A stretch of DNA of 64,000 nucleotides from Flavobacterium fluviatile (GCF_010645065.1 NZ_JAADZW010000009.1:1-64000); one strand, 5' to 3'; positions 35,596 through 45,290 are shown, numbered from the stretch's first letter. Translations and numbers: made by a program. Notes: generated from the letters alone by a model not told the origin.

Positions 35596-38250
35596 ATGTC
35601 CAATTACGATATAGAAAAGTACATCGCTCTTATTGGGTTTAAAATTTTGCGACTATTCGCAATGCTAGTTTTATTATTTATTTTGCCATTAGTAGCCTGT
35701 CCCTTATGGGGGCAGGTGGTGCAAAAAAAGCAATTGACCCAAGCCGATTATAAGTTATGGGGAGAATTGCGTATCGATAAAGTCTCGCCTGATGAAAACT
35801 GGGTAAGCTACAAAATAACCTATGACAACGGGATTGATACGCTGTTTGTTCGCCATGTATCTACCAACAAAACTTATAGTTATCCTAATGGCAATTTTTC
35901 GACTTTTACCAAAAATAATGGCTTTGTCTGCCTTACTAAAACAGGTTTATATATTCGGAATTTAAAAACCGGACAATCTGAAAGTATAGACTGGGTGAGT
36001 CAATATAGCTATTCAGAAACAAATGATCTGCTGCTAATTCATAACTCTTTGAAACAGCTTTTACTAAAAACACCATTAAGTAAAACAGTGAAGGAAATTC
36101 AGAATGTAGAATCGTTTTCTTTAAGTCCGGACGGCGGTCAATTAGTTTGCAGTACAATTATTAATAAAAAACATAACCTTTTACTGATTGATCTTCATAA
36201 TCTCAAAAACGAGCACTATTTAGTTTCCGATTCTGAAAATAGATTCAGCAATTTTACGTGGCAAAAAGAAGGAAAGTCGCTGGCTTGTTTTTCTATTTCT
36301 GAGAACGCATCGCATAATTCGCTCTATTACTATGTTTTTGAAAACAAACAATTGTATCATCTGGATCCAGCTGAACAGCCGGGCTTTCCAACTAAGACCA
36401 ATATTGTTTCCCATTCTTTTTATAAGCTTGTCATATCTTACGACCTACAACGCATCTTTTTCGGCATCAGAAAACAAAGTGATCCTTTACAGCAAAAAGA
36501 AAAGCCAGCGGTTGAAGTCTGGAACGCCAATGACAAATGGATTTATCCTCAACAATACAGAAACGGCGATCCTGAAAAAAGCACCAGAATTGCTTTATGG
36601 AAACCTTTAGTTGGGATTTGTGTTCCATTAACGACCCCGGATTTACCTAAAATCATTCTTTCGGGCAAACAGCAATACGCTCTTTTATCGAATCCAAAAG
36701 CTTATGAGCCCCAATATGAACAGGAAGGACTCAGGGATTATTATCTGGTGAATCTTGAAACACTTGAGAAAAAACTATTTTTGAAAGCACACTATCCTCA
36801 TCCATTCTCTATTGTCCCTTCTCCACAGGGAAAATATATTGCCTATTTCAAAGAGGATAACTGGTGGGTTTATAACTTTAGCAAAGACAGCCATACTAAT
36901 GTCACTCAGGCTATAGGCGGAAAATTTACCGCGAAAGAAGAAAGCCTGGCACCGGATGCCCTTTGCGGAAATCCTGGCTGGAGCAAAGAAGAAAGCGAAA
37001 TTCTGCTTTATGACCAATATGATCTGTGGGCTGTTGCTCCTGATGGAAGTTCCCACAGAAGGTTAACCCGTGGAAAGGAATCGAAAATTAAATACAGGAT
37101 CGCTCCAAGACCCAATATATCTCCTTTAGATTTTATGTATGAGGGGAAGGTTATTCCTTATTTTGATTTGAATAAAGGATTTTATTTAACTGCCGAAGGA
37201 GACGATGGGAAAACGGGATTTTTTAAATGGACTTCTGCCACTGGTGCAAAAAAAGTTATTTATCAGGATAGCTACATCGATCAACTGTATTACGATACCC
37301 AACAGCGCAACTTGTTCTGCAGGGAACAGCGGTTTGATTTGTCTCCGCAGGTATTGTTTATGAAGAAAGGTTCAGTCACAAAAGTAATTGTGCAAAGCAA
37401 TACCCAACAAAAAAAATATTATTGGGGGAGGTCTGAACTGATTCGCTATGAAAATTCTAAAAAGCAAAACTTAAAAGGTGTATTGTATTATCCCGCAAAT
37501 TATGACCCCACAAAAAAGTATCCTATGATTGTAAGCATTTATGAAATACTATCGAAGGAGCTACATTATTATACGAATCCCGGGTATATAAATGGTATAG
37601 GATTCAATATCACGGACTATACTACACAGGGGTATTTTGTCCTTTTGCCTGATATCATGCATGAAAAACAGAACGTAGGACCTTCTACTGTGGATTGTGT
37701 TATTAGTTCTACAGAGAAGGTGATTTCCCTCGGGCTTATAGATCCGAATAAGATAGGGCTTACGGGGCATTCTTTTGGAGGATATGAAACTTCGTTTATT
37801 ATTACCCAAACCCCACTTTTTGCCACCGCTGTTGCAGGAGGCGGTATTACTGATTTAAAAAGCTTTTACCTGACGGTAAATCAAAATAACGGAAAACCTG
37901 ATATGTGGCGTTTTCAAACCCAGCAATGGAGAATGGGTAAAACTCCTTTTGAAGCTCCGTTACTTTATCAGCAAAGTTCTCCAATTGACCATGTGCAAAA
38001 TGTGACCACGCCACTATTGCTATGGTCAGGAAAACAGGATGAACAGGTGGATTCTCATCAAAGTATAGAATATTATCTTGCCCTGCGAAGGCTAAACAAA
38101 AAAAATATTATGCTGCTTTATCCTAATCAGGGGCATGTGATTAGCGACCCGCTACAACATGCAGATTTAACCAATCGCATAAAGCAATGGTTTGATTATT
38201 ATCTCAAGGACAACCATTCTGCTGAATGGGTGAGAGATGGAACGAACTGA
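35596..38250 (+). CDS. S9-family prolyl-oligopeptidase-like serine peptidase
   Basis: 884 aa from ATG 35596. The in-frame ATG at 35545 overlaps the SusD gene and is less likely. A hydrophobic N-terminal segment (LFAMLVLLFILPLVACPLWG) exports or anchors it. The first 600 residues look like a beta-propeller. The C-terminal alpha/beta hydrolase has the serine in GLTGHSFGGYE, the aspartate in WSGKQDEQVDSHQS and the histidine in NQGHVISDP. It should cut peptides, perhaps those brought in by the SusC/SusD pair just upstream. A strong terminator follows it. Confidence 0.92.
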   Translation: MSNYDIEKYIALIGFKILRLFAMLVLLFILPLVACPLWGQVVQKKQLTQADYKLWGELRIDKVSPDENWVSYKITYDNGIDTLFVRHVSTNKTYSYPNGNFSTFTKNNGFVCLTKTGLYIRNLKTGQSESIDWVSQYSYSETNDLLLIHNSLKQLLLKTPLSKTVKEIQNVESFSLSPDGGQLVCSTIINKKHNLLLIDLHNLKNEHYLVSDSENRFSNFTWQKEGKSLACFSISENASHNSLYYYVFENKQLYHLDPAEQPGFPTKTNIVSHSFYKLVISYDLQRIFFGIRKQSDPLQQKEKPAVEVWNANDKWIYPQQYRNGDPEKSTRIALWKPLVGICVPLTTPDLPKIILSGKQQYALLSNPKAYEPQYEQEGLRDYYLVNLETLEKKLFLKAHYPHPFSIVPSPQGKYIAYFKEDNWWVYNFSKDSHTNVTQAIGGKFTAKEESLAPDALCGNPGWSKEESEILLYDQYDLWAVAPDGSSHRRLTRGKESKIKYRIAPRPNISPLDFMYEGKVIPYFDLNKGFYLTAEGDDGKTGFFKWTSATGAKKVIYQDSYIDQLYYDTQQRNLFCREQRFDLSPQVLFMKKGSVTKVIVQSNTQQKKYYWGRSELIRYENSKKQNLKGVLYYPANYDPTKKYPMIVSIYEILSKELHYYTNPGYINGIGFNITDYTTQGYFVLLPDIMHEKQNVGPSTVDCVISSTEKVISLGLIDPNKIGLTGHSFGGYETSFIITQTPLFATAVAGGGITDLKSFYLTVNQNNGKPDMWRFQTQQWRMGKTPFEAPLLYQQSSPIDHVQNVTTPLLLWSGKQDEQVDSHQSIEYYLALRRLNKKNIMLLYPNQGHVISDPLQHADLTNRIKQWFDYYLKDNHSAEWVRDGTN

Positions 38251-38263
38251 TTCTAATAAAAAA

Positions 38264-38301
38264 CAATGCAGTTCTTTTTCAGAACTGCATTGCTCTTTTT
38301 T
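38264..38301. terminator. terminator between convergent units
   Basis: A perfect 12-bp stem CAATGCAGTTCT/AGAACTGCATTG with a 5-base loop and T-runs on both strands' exits. It ends the SusC-SusD-peptidase operon and the leftward DUF6520-type gene. Confidence 0.85.
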
Positions 38302-38322
38302 AAAAAACGTTACTTATTTGTT

Positions 38323-38592
38323 TTAAGGACGGTAAGTAACCTGATTACAATTCCCATCCTCATCTTTGGCAAAAGCCTGAGGACCGGACGTCACGTTTTG
38401 TCTACAGACCTGTTTAGGAATATCACTACAGGTTACTTCAACATCACTACATTCATTATTTGCATCGAGGATGTACCCTAGTTGAGGGGCAGCATCCGTA
38501 GAAGCACTTTGCATTGAAGTTGTTACAAAAGCTCCGGTAATACCCAATGCAAAAACAGCAACGGGCATTATTTTTTTTAACATCGTTTTCAT
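38323..38592 (-). CDS. small secreted cysteine peptide, DUF6520-like
   Basis: 89 aa. A signal or membrane segment (residues 4-25, KKIMPVAVFALGITGAFVTT) is followed by a short polar mature part with four cysteines (C48, C55, C63, C82) and a basic-aromatic C-terminus (QVTYRP). Length and layout recall DUF6520, a Bacteroidota family often encoded beside MauE/DoxX-like membrane proteins, as here. The four cysteines could form two disulfides after export, with the MauE-like protein upstream acting on them. Function is unknown; a signalling or toxin peptide is possible. Confidence 0.75.
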   Translation of the reverse strand: MKTMLKKIMPVAVFALGITGAFVTTSMQSASTDAAPQLGYILDANNECSDVEVTCSDIPKQVCRQNVTSGPQAFAKDEDGNCNQVTYRP

Positions 38593-38677
38593 AATAATAA
38601 TTATTTAATTAGAACTTTGATCTACTTTTTTATACAGGTATTCGATCTTATTCCTGATACCGGCCAGTATATTTTAT

Positions 38678-40219
38678 CTATCGAATTTTTCTCAATCCAA
38701 TATCTTTCATTTCTTTCCTTATTATTTTTTTCAAATCATAAATAATAAGCTCATTGCTTACTAATGCATAAAAATGAGTTGACGTGACGTAAAAATATTG
38801 CAGTTTTTTATTCTGACTTTTATATACCGCCAAACTTAGTAAATAGGTATTGTTGCTTAAATTATATACATCTATTATTTCTGCCTGTTTCCATAGTTTT
38901 TCCGGTTCAAAACGCCCTGGTATTCTGGACTGAACAAAAAGTAAATTTTGACTGATAACAGCCGATTCATTAACAACCAAGGGAGGTGCTGCCATTTTTC
39001 GCTCTCCTCTATCTTTCAGAAAAGCTACTTTAATCTGAGCTTTCGATATGGTATCAATGGTATGCCCCCGAGAAAGAAGGTTTCCTTTTTTATCTGCTGC
39101 AATAAACTCATTTCGATAATAATACAGATACACCATGCCCTTCTGATTTTCACTGCCCATAAGTATTCCGTCTGTATCAAAGACACCATCTAACTGCTTT
39201 TGCAAAAGCTTTTCATTATAGTTCTTATTTGGAATACTATCAGGATTAAAAACACCTAAAACATGTTCTGCATTTTTACCCCTGCCTGACCTAAAAGCAA
39301 TAGTGGAACTATCTATGGGCTGTGCAATGGAGAAATAAGGACAGGATTTGAATTCTTTTGTTATTCTCCAGTCGGCTGTACCTCCTCTTAATATAAAAGG
39401 TATATTGCCATCCATTAGATAAAAATAAGATCCTTTAATGACAATCTTTACCATTTTGTAATGTTTGTCTTTGCTGTGCACTATTATTTTTATTCGTTTT
39501 CTCTGGTTAGAAATTGGATCAATCTCCAACATATGCAATGGATCGGTAAAATTGCCCAGATAAATTTTTTGATTGGCATGTCCTGCAAAGTAGTAGGAGT
39601 TGAATTTTAAATCTATCGTCGTTTTAAGTGCTATGGGATGTTGCGGATACCTCCTGATAAAGGGATTTTGGTGATGCATTATTTCTTCTGAGGAGAGAAA
39701 TAAGACAACTATAGCAGCTGTACTGAAAACAACTATTATTAAAATGATTCTAACCGGAAAGAATCTTATATTTCCTGATGTACCCTCTTGCCTGTTTTTA
39801 AAATGCATAACTATGGCCATAGCTGCCAATACAATAAATACAACGTTAAAAATTAAGTGTATATTCCAAGTCATTTTTTCTAATATTCCGCCACAAGAAC
39901 ACGGAACAAATGAACTAAAATGCAGTATAACAAAAATATATGTAGTGAACATAATCATTAAACTTAGAGCTGCTAAAAGACCTATACTACGAAATTTTGG
40001 AATAATTAAGGCCAGTGCAATTATTAATTCTGCAATTGGTACGATCCACGATATCCATATTGCAAATGGACTTAAGAGAGGCGATTGTCCAAGCTGTACC
40101 TGAAAGTTTTCAAAATCTAATAATTTGCTTACCGCTGCATAAACAAAAAGCAATGTATAGAGAAGGCAAATACCCTCTACTACATATTTTTTAAATTCTT
40201 GATTTTTAGTAAGTGTCAT
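38678..40219 (-). CDS. MauE/DoxX-like redox membrane protein with C-terminal propeller-like domain
   Basis: 513 aa from ATG 40219. The upstream in-frame ATG adds 21 polar residues before the first helix. Four membrane helices occupy about residues 12-145, with the motif PCSCGG (C107, C109) typical of MauE-type proteins that work in thiol-disulfide exchange. A fifth helix follows at about residues 160-180, and then about 330 residues outside the membrane, rich in short beta strands and probably a propeller. It is upstream of the cysteine-peptide gene by 85 bases, so the pair probably works in oxidation or display of that peptide. Confidence 0.85.
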   Translation of the reverse strand: MTLTKNQEFKKYVVEGICLLYTLLFVYAAVSKLLDFENFQVQLGQSPLLSPFAIWISWIVPIAELIIALALIIPKFRSIGLLAALSLMIMFTTYIFVILHFSSFVPCSCGGILEKMTWNIHLIFNVVFIVLAAMAIVMHFKNRQEGTSGNIRFFPVRIILIIVVFSTAAIVVLFLSSEEIMHHQNPFIRRYPQHPIALKTTIDLKFNSYYFAGHANQKIYLGNFTDPLHMLEIDPISNQRKRIKIIVHSKDKHYKMVKIVIKGSYFYLMDGNIPFILRGGTADWRITKEFKSCPYFSIAQPIDSSTIAFRSGRGKNAEHVLGVFNPDSIPNKNYNEKLLQKQLDGVFDTDGILMGSENQKGMVYLYYYRNEFIAADKKGNLLSRGHTIDTISKAQIKVAFLKDRGERKMAAPPLVVNESAVISQNLLFVQSRIPGRFEPEKLWKQAEIIDVYNLSNNTYLLSLAVYKSQNKKLQYFYVTSTHFYALVSNELIIYDLKKIIRKEMKDIGLRKIR

Positions 40220-40299
40220 ACCTAAGCTCGTTGAGTTCCACAATGTAAAATTCTGAATTTCAAAAGAATAACACTTATACAATCGGGAGCGATAATTAA

Positions 40300-41244
40300 T
40301 TAAGAAGGATTAAAATCAATAGCTGAAAAAAAGTCACCTGTTTTGTTGCGGCCGAGTTCTTTTGGAGAAAAGCCAAATCGCTTTTTAAATGACTTAGAAA
40401 AGTTAGGATAGCTATTGAAACCGTTCATAAACGAAATGTTTTTTAAAGGAATATCTGTTTGCTCTATCATTAGATATGCTCTTTTGAGTCTTTCCTCTGT
40501 ATAAAACTGGTAGATGCTTGTATGGAAAAAATATCTAAATCCATCTTTCAGTTTAAAATCATTGGTACCGAATTGCCTGGCCAGTTCTTTTATAGAAGGC
40601 AATGGCTCTGCCAGATTCGCTAATACGTAATCGTATACTCCTTGCATTAGGCGTGCATCAGTTTTTCGGAAGTTATGATGTTTGTTTAATTTTATTTCGA
40701 AAGGTTCCGAAGTACTTTCATTGATTTTCAGAAATGGAGTAACAAAACTAAGGACTGTAAATTTACCCTGCGATAACCGGGATACTGAACACACAGCGGT
40801 TACAGTCAGCTTTTTGAAGGTTATAAAATTTAGCGTAATGATTTCACCTGCTAAAAGAAGATCTTCTAAGTCTCTTCTCTCCAGATCAGACATATTTCTG
40901 AAATCATCCCACAAGAAATCCTGAATTGGCATTTTAAGCATTTCTGTCGCATCATAACCTAAAATTTGCAAGGCGCCTTGGTTCACATCTTGAATGTAGT
41001 GATTCTCATCTAAAATAAAGGTTGCAGGTGTTACCATCCTGTGGGTAATATAAGGATTGACAAATCCTGAATGAAACGCGGATTCTTTAAGCTCTTCAGC
41101 AACCATATTGACCAGCACAACTAAGGTTTCGATCTCATCATCATAGCTGCTCAAAGGTATCTGTCCATTGAAATTTCCCCGTGCCATTTCAAACAGCATT
41201 TTGTGCATGGATATAATCCGCTGGCGATTGTGGGGTCGTTTCAT
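40300..41244 (-). CDS. PAS-domain AraC-family regulator
   Basis: 314 aa. The N-terminus has a HAMP-like or linker stretch (EMARGNFNGQIPLSSYDDEIETLV), then a PAS domain (about 75-175, ATFILDENHYIQDVNQGALQILGY). The C-terminal AraC DNA-binding domain (about 205-305) contains SIKELARQFGTNDFKLKDGF and the second helix pair FNSYPNFSKSFKKRFGFSPKEL. It should respond to a small ligand or redox state through PAS. It sits 44 bases after the STAS-like gene and 80 before the MauE-like gene, and 21-bp direct repeats in the nearby divergent promoter suit an AraC-type binder. Confidence 0.9.
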   Translation of the reverse strand: MKRPHNRQRIISMHKMLFEMARGNFNGQIPLSSYDDEIETLVVLVNMVAEELKESAFHSGFVNPYITHRMVTPATFILDENHYIQDVNQGALQILGYDATEMLKMPIQDFLWDDFRNMSDLERRDLEDLLLAGEIITLNFITFKKLTVTAVCSVSRLSQGKFTVLSFVTPFLKINESTSEPFEIKLNKHHNFRKTDARLMQGVYDYVLANLAEPLPSIKELARQFGTNDFKLKDGFRYFFHTSIYQFYTEERLKRAYLMIEQTDIPLKNISFMNGFNSYPNFSKSFKKRFGFSPKELGRNKTGDFFSAIDFNPS

Positions 41245-41288
41245 TAGTTCTAACTTTAGTTATGTACGACTTGCTACTAGATTTATTT

Positions 41289-41672
41289 TTAGAGAAAGCC
41301 CTTAAGATAATCCAAGGCCTCTTGCTTGCTGTCAAAAATTCGGGTTGGCACCGAAGGCTTGCTTATTTCAAGATAAAATGTGCTCATAGTCATAGAAACA
41401 TTTTCACCGCCAATGAGAGCTACTGCTTTGGCAAGCAGAGATCCCGATTTGGCTAGATAATCCCTGGCTGCCTTGTCAATAGAAGCTATCCCCCTTGTAT
41501 CACAAAATATAGGAAGCAGCCTTTCATTTTGAAATGCAATCCTGTCTGCAACTACACGCACGGCGACTTGTAAATCTATTGCTGTATTAGCTTTATATTC
41601 GAAAAAGAGGATTCCCTTTTCAATCCAAAAACGTGCATTTTGATTTTCAAAAGATTCATGTGAGGCGATCAT
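41289..41672 (-). CDS. STAS/SpoIIAA-like small protein, 127 aa
   Basis: Alternating strands and helices across the whole chain (ARFWIEKGILFFEYKANTAI, then LPIFCDTRGIASIDKAARDYL) give the STAS or SpoIIAA-like layout, and I recall it as a DUF7793-type family of Bacteroidota. The usual phosphorylatable serine is not clearly placed. It is the first gene of the leftward STAS, AraC, MauE, peptide series and could tune the regulator. Its divergent promoter region carries the four direct repeats. Confidence 0.7.
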   Translation of the reverse strand: MIASHESFENQNARFWIEKGILFFEYKANTAIDLQVAVRVVADRIAFQNERLLPIFCDTRGIASIDKAARDYLAKSGSLLAKAVALIGGENVSMTMSTFYLEISKPSVPTRIFDSKQEALDYLKGFL

Positions 41673-41731
41673 GACCTGTTTTATTTAAACTTGAAATTTA
41701 ACAAAAATATAAAGATTTAGAAACATTATCA

Positions 41732-41814
41732 TTGTCAAATGTGGATTATTTCTTGCAAAACATCGTGATTTGTTGTCAAATCGGGAATTACCTTTGCCAA
41801 ATTGGGAATAAAAT
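41732..41814. promoter_or_regulatory. four tandem 20-21-bp direct repeats, operator candidate
   Basis: Units start at 41732, 41753, 41773 and 41794. Units 1, 3 and 4 share TTGNCAAAT followed by a GGGAAT-like core; unit 2 is degenerate. The spacing equals two helical turns, so all units lie on the same DNA face. The array lies between the leftward STAS-like gene and the rightward PLP-enzyme gene, about 100 bases before the latter's ATG. AraC-type activators bind arrays of this kind. Confidence 0.7.
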
Positions 41815-41914
41815 ATCTGTAAGTAAAAGCGCTTTCAATTTTTATAATGAATTTTAGATATCTAATTTTCAGACATTTACAAAAACACAAATCTAAACTA
41901 AAAAATTTATAGAA

Positions 41915-44350
41915 ATGGCAAAAATAAAACACAACAATTTTATCGACACAGTAGATACTGTTTTTTCCAGCGCAAAGGATCAAGGCCTATTACATCTTCA
42001 TGCAGAAGGTACATCTCTAAATGGGCGAACCATAAAAATTAAAGGAAGCGAAATGCTCCATTTCGGTACTACCGGATATCTGGGTCTTGAACAGGATAAA
42101 AGGCTAAAAGAGGCTGCAATAAACGCTATCAATAATTATGGAACACAGTTCCCGCTTTCTAAAACTTACCTTTCACATCCGTTGTATGCAGAACTTGAAA
42201 GCAAGATTGAATTGATGTATAATATACAGCCAATCATAACTAAGAACAGTACCCTGTGCCATATGGCAATAATACCTACCCTGATAAGAGATGAAGATGC
42301 AGTAATTCTAGACCATCAGTCGCACTGGAGTGTGCAAAATGCCTGTCAGATCCTTAAGCTTAGAGGAATACCGGTAGAAATGATACGCCATAACAATCTC
42401 GAAATGCTTGAAGACAAAATTCGCATGCTCAGTGGCAAATCCGGCAAAATCTGGTACATGGCCGATGGCGTTTATTCTATGTACGGAGACTATGCACCAG
42501 TACAGGATCTTATGAAGCTTTCCCGAAAGTATCCGCAGTTCCACCTCTATTTTGATGATGTTCATGGAATGAGCTGGAAGGGTAAAAATGGTACTGGTTT
42601 CATCTTTGATGCTATTGGTGCACTGGAAGAAAACATTGTCGTTGTCAGTACGCTGAGTAAGACTTTTGGTGCAAGCGGCGCTACATTTTTCTGCAGCGAT
42701 CGTAAATTACGTGAAAAAATTAAGACTTTTGGCGGCCCCCTAACCTTCTCTGCGCAACTTGAACCGGCATCAGTTGCCGCTGCAATCGCATCCTGTGACA
42801 TACATCTATCGGAGGAAATATATGAGCACCAGGCTGAACTTGCAAAAAAAACAGCACATTTCAGTACCCTTCTTTCAAACAGCAGCCTGCCCTTAGTCTC
42901 TGAAAACGATTCCCCCGTTTTCTTTCTAGGAATGGGTACTCCAGCTACTGCTTATAATTTTACCAAGCGTCTTTTTACGGAGGGCTTTTATCTTAACCTT
43001 GGTATTTATCCCGCTGTGCCTATAAAAAATACGGGAATCCGTATCACTATATCGGCACATAATCAAATTAAAGATATAACAGAACTTGCCCGTGCGATGG
43101 ATTACCACTTCCAAAAAGCAGTGGAAGAAACAGGAAGCAGTAATGAAAAAATACGCCAAGCTTTTAGAATGGATATCAGTACAAAACTCACATCTAAAAA
43201 ACAGCACTCAGAACTGCTCCATATTGAAAAACAAACAAGTATTCAGAACATCAATAAACAGGAGTGGAACAAGTATTTGGGAACTCATAATATCCTTGAT
43301 TGGGAGGGAATGCAGTATCTCGAGAAAACGTTCTCCAATAGCCAGGATCAGACCAATAAATGGGATTTCTTTTATTATATAATCCGCGACCAAAACATGC
43401 AGGTTGTCCTAATGACTTTCTGCACATTCGGAATCTGGAAAGATGATATGCTGTCCACTGAGTCGGTATCTAGACACCTTGAAGAAATTCGGAAAACCGA
43501 TGCTATGCACATGACTTCCAAAGTACTAAGTATAGGATCGCTATTTACCGAGGGGCAGCACTGCTACATTGACGAGAGTCATACGCTGGCAGGGCAATCA
43601 CTGAGAATGCTCCTGATTAAGCTGGAAGAATCATACAACTCTCTAGGGGCGGATATGCTCATTCTGCGTGATTTTGAGCCCGGATTCCACTGGGATGAAA
43701 TGATAAGAAACCAAGGGTATTTTAGAATTGATATGCCCGAATCATGTGTTATAGAAAATGAAAACTGGCCAGCAATTGACAATTATGCTTCTCTGCTTTC
43801 AACCCGTTCCCGTCAGCATTTCAATAGGGAAATAGTACCGTATGAAAAATTCTACGATGTGCAAATAAAAGATTGTCTCAATCAAACAGAGTTAGAAAGG
43901 GCTTACGAGTTATATTGCAATGTAAAGGACCGCAACCTAGCCATAAATACCTTTTCGTACAGTAGGGAAATATTTGAAAATATGAACAGCTGTTCAAACT
44001 GGGAGTTCATAATTTTGACCCTAAAGGATTCAGCTGAAAAAGATTTCATCGGGATAATGTTCTGCTATAAAAATTCAGGAATTGTGTATGTGCCTGAACT
44101 TATCGGTATGGACTACATTGCTGGCGACGGCTTCAACTTGTACAGACAGCTTTTGTACCAAACGATCAAACGAGCAAGAGAGCTTGGAATTGGACGAATC
44201 GATTTTGGTATATCTGCAACCTTTGAGAAGAAAAAAATTGGTGCTTCTATAAAATCTAAAGTGGCTTATGTGCAGGCCAGGGATAACTACGCTATGGAAC
44301 TTATGCAGACACTGCAGAATGAAACCAATATTCCGCGCTTATCGAGCTAA
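41915..44350 (+). CDS. PLP-dependent alpha-oxoamine-synthase-like / GNAT fusion
   Basis: 811 aa. Residues 1 to about 395 are a class I/II aminotransferase fold of the KBL/serine-palmitoyltransferase type: H133-Q-S-H in the active site, DDVHG (214-218), and the PLP lysine K249 in VSTLSKTFGASG. The rest, from about 440, is a GNAT-like acyltransferase domain with the LYRQLLYQTIKRARELGIGRIDFG block near the end. It should join an acyl group to an amino acid and then acylate again, perhaps giving a lipid or siderophore-like molecule. It lies alone behind the 21-bp repeats and just before rteC. Confidence 0.88.
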   Translation: MAKIKHNNFIDTVDTVFSSAKDQGLLHLHAEGTSLNGRTIKIKGSEMLHFGTTGYLGLEQDKRLKEAAINAINNYGTQFPLSKTYLSHPLYAELESKIELMYNIQPIITKNSTLCHMAIIPTLIRDEDAVILDHQSHWSVQNACQILKLRGIPVEMIRHNNLEMLEDKIRMLSGKSGKIWYMADGVYSMYGDYAPVQDLMKLSRKYPQFHLYFDDVHGMSWKGKNGTGFIFDAIGALEENIVVVSTLSKTFGASGATFFCSDRKLREKIKTFGGPLTFSAQLEPASVAAAIASCDIHLSEEIYEHQAELAKKTAHFSTLLSNSSLPLVSENDSPVFFLGMGTPATAYNFTKRLFTEGFYLNLGIYPAVPIKNTGIRITISAHNQIKDITELARAMDYHFQKAVEETGSSNEKIRQAFRMDISTKLTSKKQHSELLHIEKQTSIQNINKQEWNKYLGTHNILDWEGMQYLEKTFSNSQDQTNKWDFFYYIIRDQNMQVVLMTFCTFGIWKDDMLSTESVSRHLEEIRKTDAMHMTSKVLSIGSLFTEGQHCYIDESHTLAGQSLRMLLIKLEESYNSLGADMLILRDFEPGFHWDEMIRNQGYFRIDMPESCVIENENWPAIDNYASLLSTRSRQHFNREIVPYEKFYDVQIKDCLNQTELERAYELYCNVKDRNLAINTFSYSREIFENMNSCSNWEFIILTLKDSAEKDFIGIMFCYKNSGIVYVPELIGMDYIAGDGFNLYRQLLYQTIKRARELGIGRIDFGISATFEKKKIGASIKSKVAYVQARDNYAMELMQTLQNETNIPRLSS

Positions 44351-44438
44351 ATTATAATTCCAGCGAAAAGTCGTCATAAATTTCCGGGCAGCAATGCCCC
44401 AGCTTTTCCTTGTTCAAATAAATCTAAATTCTGTTGTC

Positions 44439-45290
44439 ATGATAAGATCTACATGTGAGAACGCACTTCAGGTTATTCGAAAAGCAGAACAGCAATTCAG
44501 CTTAGATCCTGAACATATAATTGAAAAATCCTACCATATGACTACTGTACTTCGAAACTTGCTTAGTACGGTAAAAAAAAATGTTTTAGAAAATGGATTC
44601 TCTGATGAAAGTGAAGAAATTAATTTTTTTAAAAGTATTAAACCCCAAATACTCGGAAAACTCATATTCTATAATAAAGTCTTCCGCATTGAAGCATCCT
44701 GTCCTGTTGTAAGCGGCAAAATGCATCACAAATATTTTTCAAACGAGCTTAATTTGCTAAAACAGGAATATAAAGACCACTTTTATACTACTGACTTCTA
44801 TCGGTACTATCGCTCAGGAAGAACCGAATGGGACCACCATTTTTTTTGTCTGGGAAAAATAGATCTTCATGAAGGAGTTAATAGTTTTGTGTTTGAAATT
44901 GACACTCAATTTTCTACCTATTACGATTATAAAGTAGCGCGGATAATTGCCAATGAACTTCTTTACAGCTACCTGATCTCTAAAATTGAACCTGACACCC
45001 AGCAAACCAGTATTTTTTCAGATGGAAACACAGCTAACAGAGATTTTTTCTGGACAGATTCAAAGAATGCTCTGATCGAATTAATTTATGCACTTCATGC
45101 ATCGGGCAGCATTTCTCACGGAAAAGCGGGAATTCGTAAAATTAGTATGGTCTTTCAGTTGCTGTTCAGGATACAGCTCGGTGATGTCCATCATGCCTTC
45201 CATAGGATGAAAGACAGGACCGACAGCAAAAGTATATTTCTGGATCAGCTGAAATCATCGCTTAAACAGCACATGGAAAAAGAGCTGTAG
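44439..45290 (+). CDS. rteC: RteC-family regulator of element excision
   Basis: 283 aa from ATG 44439. The earlier in-frame ATG adds 15 uncharacteristic residues. It matches the length and pattern of RteC: a helical N-terminus, a KYFSNELNLLKQEYKDHFYTTDFYRYYRSG block, then HHFFCLGKIDLHEGVNSF, and a C-terminal part with SKNALIELIYALHASGSISHG. RteC of CTnDOT activates excision genes. It marks the start of the conjugative-element core here. The HTH excisionase-like gene 228 bases downstream is a natural target. Confidence 0.9.
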   Translation: MIRSTCENALQVIRKAEQQFSLDPEHIIEKSYHMTTVLRNLLSTVKKNVLENGFSDESEEINFFKSIKPQILGKLIFYNKVFRIEASCPVVSGKMHHKYFSNELNLLKQEYKDHFYTTDFYRYYRSGRTEWDHHFFCLGKIDLHEGVNSFVFEIDTQFSTYYDYKVARIIANELLYSYLISKIEPDTQQTSIFSDGNTANRDFFWTDSKNALIELIYALHASGSISHGKAGIRKISMVFQLLFRIQLGDVHHAFHRMKDRTDSKSIFLDQLKSSLKQHMEKEL

